Part shown: piece by piece, positions 6,901 through 12,251 of the stretch | Position numbering within the stretch: the stretch's first letter is position 1 | How the letters are laid out: each line of letters begins with the position of its first letter | Source of the DNA: Marinobacterium sp. xm-d-530 | Lineage (GTDB): Bacteria; Pseudomonadota; Gammaproteobacteria; Pseudomonadales; Balneatricaceae | Direction of reading: 5' to 3' | DNA length: 13,409 bases | NCBI GenBank assembly: GCA_949499045.1 | Contig: CATEEE010000220.1 | Location: 1-13,409 of the forward strand | The notes under the pieces: model-generated | What the model saw: the letters and a program-made list of their open reading frames with translations, nothing else | Database searches by the model: none | What the model was told of the DNA's origin: nothing | Translations under genes and position numbers: made by a program

Positions 6901-7808
6901 CACTACGCGATAACTCAGAGTGTGCTAAACAAGAGTTCGATGTGCTGTTGGATGCTGAAGATCCTGGTCTGAATGCTGATCTTTCGTTCGACGTGAATGA
7001 GGATATCGCAGCACCGTTCATCTCTACTGGGGTTCGCCCTGAGATGGCTGTTTTGCGTGAGCAGGGTGTTAATGGTCAAATTGAGATGGCCGCTGCATTT
7101 GATCGAGCAGGCTTCAATACGGTTGATGTTCACATGAGTGACATCCTTTCCGGTCGCATTGAGCTGGATCGCTTCAAAGGCCTAGTGGCCTGTGGTGGTT
7201 TCTCTTACGGTGATGTATTGGGTGCTGGTGAAGGTTGGGCGAAATCGGTTCTATTTAATGACCGTGCGCGTGATCAATTCAGTGCTTTCTTTGAGCGCCA
7301 AGACAGCTTCGCACTGGGTGTCTGTAACGGTTGTCAGATGCTCTCTAATTTACACGAACTGATTCCTGGTGCTGAGTTATGGCCACACTTTGTTCGCAAT
7401 GAATCCGAGCAGTTCGAAGCACGTGTAGCGATGGTCGAAGTTCAGAAATCGAACTCACTGTTCCTTGCGGGTATGGAAGGGTCACGTATGCCAATCGCCG
7501 TTGCACACGGTGAAGGTCGTGCTGAATTTGCCGATGCGTCACATCTCGATAACCTAAGTGGTTCAGGTACCGTGGCGTTGCGTTATGTGAATAACCGCGG
7601 TGAACTGACGCAGAACTACCCTGCTAACCCGAACGGTTCGCCAGAGGGCATTACTGGTGTGACCTCTTCGGACGGTCGTGTGACCATCATGATGCCTCAT
7701 CCAGAGCGCGTGTTCCGTGCCGTGCAGAACTCTTGGGCTCCAGATCAGTGGAGTGAGGATGGTGCATGGATGCGTATGTTCCGTAATGCACGTAAGTGGG
7801 TTGGCTAA
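3906..7808 (+). CDS. purL: Phosphoribosylformylglycinamidine (FGAM) synthase, large single-chain form
   Basis: Catalyses step four of de novo purine synthesis: FGAR + Gln + ATP gives FGAM + Glu + ADP + phosphate, in the cytoplasm. At 1300 residues it is the fused form typical of gammaproteobacteria (E. coli 1295). The N terminus (Leu-Arg-Gly-Ala-Pro-Ala-Leu-Ser-Ala-Phe-Arg) matches the family. The synthetase core contains His-Asn-His-Pro (296-299) and the glycine-rich Gly-Ser-Gly-Gly-Glu-Ile-Arg-Asp-Glu. The second synthetase half includes Pro-Val-Gly-Lys-Asp-Ser-Met-Ser-Met. The class I glutamine amidotransferase domain begins near residue 1040, with nucleophile Cys1140 (Gly-Val-Cys-Asn-Gly-Cys) and His1265/Glu1267 (His-Pro-Glu). 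No key residue is missing. AAGAGG at 3889-3894 precedes the ATG by 11 bases, and a TAAAAT (3848-3853) could be a -10 without a good -35. No PurR-type operator was recognised. A strong terminator follows. Confidence 0.98.
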   Translation: MLVLRGAPALSAFRHAKLFNAVSKKVPSVTGLYAEFVHFADMNSDLSSEKYSILERILRYGPKVDQQDPKGTLILVVPRLGTISPWSSKATDIVHNCGLDAIDRIERGIAFYVESASELSEQDLVDVQSVLHDRMVEAVMSDLEQASSLFRHEQPREMGRVDILGGGRDALATANQTLGLALAEDEIDYLVDSFKELGRNPADVELMMFAQANSEHCRHKIFNASWDIDGEAQQKSLFGMIKNTNELGGEKVLSAYKDNAAVIEGSQAPRFYPNPESQQYGYNDEPVHILMKVETHNHPTAIAPFSGSATGSGGEIRDEGATGRGAKPKAGLTGFTVSDLNIPGFEQPWESKYGKPERIVSPLDIMIEGPIGGAAFNNEFGRPNLNGYFRTFEQSVPGANGEEVRGYHKPIMLAGGMGNIRADHVEKGEIEVGSKLICLGGPAMLIGLGGGAASSMSSGSSSADLDFASVQRGNPEMERRCQEVIDRCWQLGEANPIEFIHDVGAGGLSNAFPELVKDGGRGGYFQLRNINNDEPGMAPLEIWCNEAQERYVMSVKPADLARFEEICQRERCPYAVVGEATEDHHLTLNDTRFENKPVDLPMSVLFGKPPKMHRSVTRVNYEVPAFDSSKIKLAEAVERVLKLPAVASKSFLITIGDRSITGQVVRDQMVGPWQVPVADCAVTSTGFIGYTGEAMAMGERTPLAVVDGPASGRMAIGETLTNLAGTPIEALSDVKLSANWMCAAGHPGEDEKLYDTVRAVGMELCPELGITIPVGKDSMSMRTVWQDADEQKSVTSPLSLVITGFAPVSDVRRVLTPELRTDQGDTDLILLDLGQGKNRLGLSALAQVFNEVGADVPDLDDAGQFATFFAAIQGLNEQGLLLAYHDRSDGGLLATITEMAFAGRTGVDLSLDLLASDESEIAAALFAEELGAVVQVKREDTEQVLTELNAAGIGEIASVVGALNPDDLLNISFDDEEVYSESRVTLQRWWAETSYQVQSLRDNSECAKQEFDVLLDAEDPGLNADLSFDVNEDIAAPFISTGVRPEMAVLREQGVNGQIEMAAAFDRAGFNTVDVHMSDILSGRIELDRFKGLVACGGFSYGDVLGAGEGWAKSVLFNDRARDQFSAFFERQDSFALGVCNGCQMLSNLHELIPGAELWPHFVRNESEQFEARVAMVEVQKSNSLFLAGMEGSRMPIAVAHGEGRAEFADASHLDNLSGSGTVALRYVNNRGELTQNYPANPNGSPEGITGVTSSDGRVTIMMPHPERVFRAVQNSWAPDQWSEDGAWMRMFRNARKWVG

Positions 7809-7854
7809 GCCTCCCACTGTCAGCCACTCGGGTTAGAGTGTATAAAGCATTAAA

Positions 7855-7878
7855 AAAGGCGGCCAATTGGCCGCCTTT
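7855..7878. terminator. Bidirectional intrinsic terminator between purL and bamD
   Basis: A perfect 10-bp inverted repeat (7855-7864 and 7869-7878) with an AATT centre. Six A residues precede it (7852-7857) and TTTCTT follows (7876-7881). On the + strand it ends the purL transcript. On the minus strand the A run becomes a U run, so it also ends bamD, which stops 19 bases away. Confidence 0.92.
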
Positions 7879-7896
7879 CTTCTGTCTTGGTTCGGA

Positions 7897-8856
7897 CTAT
7901 TCGAACAGTCCGAAGGTGATGCGATCGAACAGGGATCGCTCCTCTTCTGTCTGCTCTGGTGTGTCAGTCGCTTCTGTCGCTGGCGCTTCATCAGCACGAA
8001 CCGGTTGAGCCAGTGAGCTGGTTGGTTGAATAGGCTCCGCCAGTTCTGTCCCTTCACCTAGCAGTCCAAAGCTTGCTGTGTAGATAAGATCATTGCGGGG
8101 CGCTTTGAATGAACGAACTTCGTAGTCTGGGAAGTTAGTCGCCAAAATGGTGCTCGCATCAGCGGCGAGTTCAGTCAGACCAAGCTCAGTGTAAGCTTCT
8201 GCCATGATCGCCAATGCGTCGGGTGTTGCCGGTGTCTCTTGCAGGTTTTCAACGACGTAACGACCCCGGTTTGCGGCTGCCAACCATGCCTGACGTTTCA
8301 TGTAGTAGAGTGCGACGTGGATCTCGTAGGTCGCTAGACGGTTTTTGAGGTACTGCATACGACGTTGCGCATCGGCAGCGTACTCGCTGTCGGGGAAGCG
8401 GTTGATCAAGGTTGTGAAGCTGTCGAAGGAGTCGCGTGCAGCGCCAGGATCGCGCTGAGCGACATCAATCGGTAGATATTTCGCAAAGAAAGATCGCTCT
8501 GCTTCAAAGGCGCTTAACCCTTTCATGTAATAAGCGTAGTCAACGTTGTCGTGATTGGGGTGCAGGCGAATGAATCGATCGGCTGCTGCTGCAGCTGAGG
8601 TGTTCTGGTTCATTCTAAAGTGTGCGTAAATCAACTCTAACTGCGACTGTTCAGAGTAGCGACCGAACGGGTAGCGCGCTTCAAGTAGCTGTAGCTTCTC
8701 GATTGCGAGCTGGTTGTTCCCCGCATCGATTGCGCTTAGCGCCTCTTCATAGAGCTGCTCTTCGGGAACATCGGGCTCTATTTTCTCCCCATTGCTACTA
8801 CAGCCAACCAACAGGGTGGCAGCGAAAAGTGCGGGAATCAGTCGGTTAAAACGCAT
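7897..8856 (-). CDS. bamD: Outer membrane protein assembly factor BamD (ComL), with extended C terminus
   Basis: A lipoprotein of the BAM complex that, with BamA, folds beta-barrel proteins into the outer membrane; essential in E. coli. The signal peptide ends in a lipobox, Leu-Val-Gly-Cys with Cys19 the lipidated residue. Ser at +2 is consistent with outer-membrane sorting. Residues about 30-240 are the tetratricopeptide-repeat region, with Ala-Ile-Glu-Lys-Leu-Gln-Leu-Leu-Glu-Ala-Arg-Tyr-Pro-Phe-Gly-Arg-Tyr as the first clear repeat and Tyr-Tyr-Met-Lys-Gly-Leu-Ser further on. The protein has 319 residues against 245 in E. coli. The excess is a C-terminal tail rich in Pro, Ala, Thr and Glu that ends in Ser-Leu-Phe-Asp-Arg-Ile-Thr-Phe-Gly-Leu-Phe-Glu. 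AGGA lies 7 bases before the ATG. It is divergent from rluD, as in E. coli. Confidence 0.95.
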   Translation of the reverse strand: MRFNRLIPALFAATLLVGCSSNGEKIEPDVPEEQLYEEALSAIDAGNNQLAIEKLQLLEARYPFGRYSEQSQLELIYAHFRMNQNTSAAAAADRFIRLHPNHDNVDYAYYMKGLSAFEAERSFFAKYLPIDVAQRDPGAARDSFDSFTTLINRFPDSEYAADAQRRMQYLKNRLATYEIHVALYYMKRQAWLAAANRGRYVVENLQETPATPDALAIMAEAYTELGLTELAADASTILATNFPDYEVRSFKAPRNDLIYTASFGLLGEGTELAEPIQPTSSLAQPVRADEAPATEATDTPEQTEEERSLFDRITFGLFE

Positions 8857-8906
8857 GTTTACATCCTAATCTATGCACAGCGGTTCAGCGCTGCGATCTC
8901 TATTGA

Positions 8907-8935
8907 GATATACTATTCAATATTCCTTATTTAAA
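8907..8935 (-). promoter_or_regulatory. Candidate bamD promoter in the bamD-rluD divergent region
   Basis: Read on the minus strand, TTTAAA (8935-8930) is followed after 17 bases by TATATC (8912-8907), each matching four of six consensus positions. Transcription would start about 45 bases before the bamD ATG. The surrounding DNA (8898-8936) is AT-rich. I found no comparably good promoter pointing toward rluD. Confidence 0.35.
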
Positions 8936-8983
8936 CACAGAGCTTAGCTCACCAAAACACTCTTAGAGCCAGATAAAGCAATA

Positions 8984-9952
8984 ATGTCAGAACATATTCA
9001 ACTTGAAGCCGTTGTACCCGATGAACTCTACGGTAAACGTCTCGATCAAGCCGTTGCACAGATCTTTCCCGACTACTCCCGTTCACGCCTGCAGGGGTGG
9101 ATAAAAGAGGGGGAGTTGACCGTTGATGGCAAAGTGCTTCGCACGCGAGATAAGCTGGCCGGCGGCGAAAAGATTGTCGTTGATGCTCAAATTGCAGTGA
9201 TTGAAGAGCATAAAGGTGAGGATATCCCGCTCGACATCGTGTTTGAAGATGAGCACATTCTTGTTCTCAATAAGCCCTCGGGTTTGGTCGTACACCCAGC
9301 TTCTGGTCATGCCGAGGGGACTCTGTTAAATGCATTGTTGCATCACGCTCCCGAGGTGGCCCAGGTGCCGCGCGCCGGTATCGTGCATCGCCTTGACCGT
9401 GAAACCACAGGGTTGATGGTTGTGGCTAAGACGATTCAAGCGCAGACAGATCTGGTTGAACAGCTGCAAGATCGTTCGATGGGGCGTGAGTATGAAGCGG
9501 TTGTGCAGGGTGTCATGATTGGTGGCGGTACCGTTGATGAGCCGATGGGTCGTCACAGTAAGAACCGTCTTAAAATGGCGGTTGTAGGTCTGGGTAAAGA
9601 AGCAATTACACACTATCGGGTGTTGAAGAAGTTTCGTTCACACACCCATATTCGCTTGAAGCTCGAGACAGGCCGTACCCACCAGATTCGTGTTCACATG
9701 TCACACATTAAATACCCATTGGTCGGCGACCCACTGTATGGCGGCCGTTTCCGTCTGCCTAAAAACTGTAGCGAGCGTATGGTGCAGACGTTGAAAGGGT
9801 TTCGCCGCCAAGCACTGCATGCGAAAAAGTTGGAGCTTTGGCACCCTTACACCGGTGAACACTGCAGCTGGGAGATCGATCTTCCAGACGATTTGCAACG
9901 TCTGCTAACGGTTCTTGATAAAGATGCGACGAAATACGATTACGAACTATGA
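8984..9952 (+). CDS. rluD: 23S rRNA pseudouridine(1911/1915/1917) synthase RluD
   Basis: Isomerises uridines 1911, 1915 and 1917 in helix 69 of 23S rRNA, which matters for ribosome assembly and termination. The N-terminal S4 RNA-binding domain spans about residues 17-75 (Lys-Arg-Leu-Asp-Gln-Ala-Val-Ala, Ser-Arg-Ser-Arg-Leu-Gln-Gly-Trp-Ile). The catalytic domain follows, with His-Arg-Leu-Asp-Arg-Glu-Thr-Thr-Gly-Leu (135-144). Asp139 is the nucleophile and has the same number as in E. coli. The late Gly-Arg-Thr-His-Gln-Ile-Arg-Val-His motif is present. The length of 322 compares with 326 in E. coli. The start is fixed by homology (Met-Ser-Glu-His-Ile-Gln-Leu); the ribosome-binding site is weak. 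Its TGA overlaps the pgeF ATG in an ATGA, implying translational coupling. Confidence 0.96.
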   Translation: MSEHIQLEAVVPDELYGKRLDQAVAQIFPDYSRSRLQGWIKEGELTVDGKVLRTRDKLAGGEKIVVDAQIAVIEEHKGEDIPLDIVFEDEHILVLNKPSGLVVHPASGHAEGTLLNALLHHAPEVAQVPRAGIVHRLDRETTGLMVVAKTIQAQTDLVEQLQDRSMGREYEAVVQGVMIGGGTVDEPMGRHSKNRLKMAVVGLGKEAITHYRVLKKFRSHTHIRLKLETGRTHQIRVHMSHIKYPLVGDPLYGGRFRLPKNCSERMVQTLKGFRRQALHAKKLELWHPYTGEHCSWEIDLPDDLQRLLTVLDKDATKYDYEL

Positions 9953-10689
9953 ATCTAATCTGGGCTGACTGGCCAGCACCGCCAAACATCAAAGCGCTCT
10001 GTACGACGCGCCAGGGTGGTGTCAGTTCAGCACCATTTGGCCAGCTTAACTTAGGTGATCACGTCGGGGATTACCCCCAAGCCGTTATAGATAACCGTCA
10101 GTTACTTCTGAATTCTCTCTCGCTCATTAAGCCAGCGCAGTGGCTAAAACAGGTTCACGGTGTTGAGGTAGTTGAGGCCTGTTCTGATCAACAGATTCGT
10201 CAAGCGGATGCCTGTTACACAACAGAGCCTGGCGTTGCGTGTGTCATCATGACGGCAGACTGCTTACCTGTTCTATTTACGAATCGATCGGGCAGTAAAG
10301 TGGCGGCTGCGCATGCCGGTTGGCGCGGTCTAGCGGAAGGCGTGTTGGAAGAGACGCTTTCGCAATTTACTGATCCATCTGAGGTCATGGTGTGGATGGG
10401 ACCGGCTATCGGTCCAGATACGTTTGAAGTGGGTCAGGAGGTGTATGATCGTTTTGTCGACGATTTTACAGAGACGCGTCACGCGTTTAAGCCCAGTCCT
10501 TCGCATAACGAGCGCTGGATGGCCGATATCTACCGGCTAGCTCGATTGCGTCTTAACAGAGCTAGTGTTCGTCAGATCTTTGGCGGTGGTTTCTGCACTT
10601 ACTCTGATTCAGAGCGTTTTTTCTCTTACCGTCGTCAAGCTCAAACAGGGCGTATGGCCAGCTTAATTTGGTTAGAAGATGATCGATAA
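9949..10689 (+). CDS. pgeF: Laccase-domain peptidoglycan editing factor / purine nucleoside phosphorylase-like (YfiH)
   Basis: A member of the YfiH/LACC1 family. Family members have been reported as polyphenol oxidases and purine nucleoside phosphorylases, and E. coli PgeF as an enzyme that guards peptidoglycan precursors against mis-incorporated amino acids. The metal/active-site triad is visible: His70 (Gln-Val-His-Gly), Cys105 (Thr-Ala-Asp-Cys-Leu-Pro) and His122 (Ala-His-Ala-Gly-Trp-Arg-Gly). This is close to His71, Cys107 and His124 of E. coli YfiH. Other signatures are Thr-Thr-Arg-Gln-Gly-Gly-Val-Ser (19-26), Trp-Met-Gly-Pro-Ala-Ile-Gly and the final Phe-Phe-Ser-Tyr-Arg-Arg. The 246 residues are a normal length. 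It starts inside the rluD stop and its 3' end overlaps the next gene by 11 bases, so all three are one operon. rluD-pgeF adjacency is conserved in gammaproteobacteria, usually followed by clpB, which is not here. Confidence 0.93.
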   Translation: MNLIWADWPAPPNIKALCTTRQGGVSSAPFGQLNLGDHVGDYPQAVIDNRQLLLNSLSLIKPAQWLKQVHGVEVVEACSDQQIRQADACYTTEPGVACVIMTADCLPVLFTNRSGSKVAAAHAGWRGLAEGVLEETLSQFTDPSEVMVWMGPAIGPDTFEVGQEVYDRFVDDFTETRHAFKPSPSHNERWMADIYRLARLRLNRASVRQIFGGGFCTYSDSERFFSYRRQAQTGRMASLIWLEDDR

Positions 10690-11731
10690 GCTCGGTATTG
10701 CCCATCCTATTATTCAGGCGCCGATGGCGGGTGTCTCCACACCGGAACTGGCTGCAGCGGTCTCTAATGCAGGAGCGTTGGGTTCTATCGCGGTCGGAGC
10801 TGTTAACTCTGATACTGCGCGTCAATTGATACAGAGTACGCGAGCTTTGACGGATCAACCGTTCAACGTCAATCTGTTCTGTCACCAGCAGCCTCAGCGC
10901 AGTGCTGAGGTTGAGCAAGAGTGGATTGAGCGCCTAACACCGCATTTTGAGCGTTTCGGTGCGAACCCACCTGCTCAATTGAATGAAATCTACCTAAGCT
11001 TCTTAGATGATCCAAACATGTTGGCGGTACTGTTGGAAGAGCAGCCTGCAGTTGTCAGTTTTCATTTTGGTCTGCCTGCAACTACTTGGATTAAGCAGCT
11101 ACAAAACAGGGGGATCGTGACGCTGGCCTGTGTCACTTCTTTAAACGAGGCACAGTTGGCGATTGCTGCGGGTGTTGATGCTCTAGTGGCTCAAGGTATC
11201 GAGGCAGGTGGACATCGCGGTATCTTCGATCCTTACCAAGATTCAGGAATGACGACAGCGGATCTAGTCACTCAGCTGGCCTCTTTCGCTGAACAGCCAA
11301 TTATTGCAGCGGGCGGCATTATGACAGGGGCTGATATTGCTGCCGCGTTAAATGCAGGTGCGGCGGCGGTGCAGATGGGAACCGCCTTTGTACTCTGCCC
11401 TGAGTCTTCGGCCAATGCGGGGTATCGTGCCAATCTATGTCGTGGCGCTGCTGTTAACACCGAGATTACATCTGCCATATCCGGTCGGCTGGCTCGTGGT
11501 ATTGTCAATCGAGCGCATATTGAGATTGAGCCTCACAACAGAGCGGATGTACCTGACTACCCACTTACCTACGATGCGATGAAGCAGTTGGCCGCAGCCG
11601 CTGCTGCGCAGGGGGATGAGGGGTATGCCGCACATTGGGCTGGTACGGGTGCTGGGCTGGCGAGATCTATGCCTGCTGCACAGTTGATCGAAACGCTAGT
11701 GTCAGAACTGCATACCTCACTCAGCTCATAA
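10679..11731 (+). CDS. Class I nitronate monooxygenase-like FMN flavoprotein
   Basis: A 350-residue TIM-barrel flavoprotein of the nitronate monooxygenase (former 2-nitropropane dioxygenase) family. These use FMN and oxygen to convert alkyl nitronates, such as the toxin propionate 3-nitronate, to carbonyl compounds and nitrite. Visible motifs are Gln-Ala-Pro-Met-Ala-Gly-Val (13-19), Leu-Ala-Ala-Ala-Val-Ser-Asn-Ala-Gly (24-32), Ala-Gln-Gly-x-Glu-Ala-Gly-Gly-His-Arg-Gly (171-181, with candidate catalytic His179), Ala-Ala-Gly-Gly-Ile (phosphate binding) and Met-Gly-Thr-Ala-Phe. These fit the class I group rather than the related NADH:quinone reductases, though related enoyl-ACP reductases (FabK) share the fold. 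It overlaps pgeF by 11 bases. The physiological substrate is not shown by the sequence, and its place behind rluD-pgeF gives no obvious pathway link. Confidence 0.88.
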   Translation: MIDKLGIAHPIIQAPMAGVSTPELAAAVSNAGALGSIAVGAVNSDTARQLIQSTRALTDQPFNVNLFCHQQPQRSAEVEQEWIERLTPHFERFGANPPAQLNEIYLSFLDDPNMLAVLLEEQPAVVSFHFGLPATTWIKQLQNRGIVTLACVTSLNEAQLAIAAGVDALVAQGIEAGGHRGIFDPYQDSGMTTADLVTQLASFAEQPIIAAGGIMTGADIAAALNAGAAAVQMGTAFVLCPESSANAGYRANLCRGAAVNTEITSAISGRLARGIVNRAHIEIEPHNRADVPDYPLTYDAMKQLAAAAAAQGDEGYAAHWAGTGAGLARSMPAAQLIETLVSELHTSLSS

Positions 11732-11748
11732 AATCTGATAATCAGATT
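11732..11748. other. Short inverted repeat after the monooxygenase gene, possible weak terminator
   Basis: A 7-bp perfect stem (11732-11738 with 11742-11748) with a TAA loop begins directly after the stop codon. The stem is AT-rich and the T run (11755-11759) starts six bases later, so termination would be weak at best. It overlaps the start of the presumed umuD promoter. Confidence 0.35.
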
Positions 11749-11776
11749 GCCTAATTTTTGGTAGTCGATATATACT
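11747..11776 (+). promoter_or_regulatory. Candidate umuDC promoter overlapped by the SOS box
   Basis: TTGCCT (11747-11752), an 18-base spacer and TATACT (11771-11776, five of six consensus) form a plausible sigma-70 promoter. Its -10 lies inside the LexA operator, so LexA binding would directly block RNA polymerase. Transcription would begin near 11783. Confidence 0.5.
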
Positions 11777-11792
11777 GTCTATCCATACAGTA
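11773..11792. promoter_or_regulatory. LexA-binding SOS box of umuDC
   Basis: TACTGTCTATCCATACAGTA contains the CTGT-N8-ACAG core and flanking TA of the gammaproteobacterial LexA consensus. The palindrome extends to 9-bp perfect arms (11770-11778 and 11787-11795). Its centre is about 37 bases before the umuD start. This is a textbook operator for SOS-induced polymerase V. Confidence 0.95.
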
Positions 11793-11819
11793 TATTTATC
11801 GATTGATTAGGTATTAACG

Positions 11820-12251
11820 ATGGCGATTACGCAGATAGCTGATGCGGTCGATCTTACCGCTGACCATTTAAAAATTCCTTTCTATACAGAGAGTGTCCCC
11901 GCTGGATTTCCATCGCCGGCTCAGGACTACATTGATAAGACGTTGAGTCTCAATGAACTCTGCATTAAGCACCCCAATGCCACCTATTTCGTCCGTGTTG
12001 ATGGTGACTCCATGGATGGTGTGGGCATCTACAAAGGTGATGTCTTGGTCGTCGATCGATCACTGACGGCTCAGCATGGTGATGTGGTGATCGCCAGTGT
12101 CAGCGGTGAGATGACGGTGAAGACTCTACAACTACGTCCACGCGTGCGTCTGGTGCCACAGAATCGACGCTACTCGCCCATCGAGTTAAAAGAGGGGAGT
12201 GAGCTGCAGGTGTTTGGTGTGGTGGTCAGTGTTGTCAGGGTGTTGAAGTAG
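11820..12251 (+). CDS. umuD: DNA polymerase V subunit UmuD (self-cleaving SOS protein)
   Basis: After RecA-stimulated self-cleavage, UmuD' dimers join UmuC to form the translesion DNA polymerase V. The S24 LexA-like serine/lysine dyad is present: Ser63 in Asp-Gly-Asp-Ser-Met-Asp-Gly and Lys100 in Met-Thr-Val-Lys. The cleavage bond is expected at Ala28-Gly29 (Pro-Ala-Gly-Phe-Pro-Ser-Pro), where E. coli has Cys24-Gly25. The Phe-Gly-Val-Val-x-x-Val-Val ending also matches. There are 143 residues against 139 in E. coli. AGG at 11809-11811 lies 8 bases before the ATG. The last base of its TAG is the first base of the umuC GTG start, so the two are translationally coupled. It is controlled by the SOS box just upstream. 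Confidence 0.97.
   Translation: MAITQIADAVDLTADHLKIPFYTESVPAGFPSPAQDYIDKTLSLNELCIKHPNATYFVRVDGDSMDGVGIYKGDVLVVDRSLTAQHGDVVIASVSGEMTVKTLQLRPRVRLVPQNRRYSPIELKEGSELQVFGVVVSVVRVLK

Noticed and set aside
8903..8932. TTGAGA as the -35 of an rluD promoter
   Set aside because: At 16-18 bases downstream there are only poor -10 matches (CCTTAT, CTTATT, TTATTT), so no rluD promoter is claimed.
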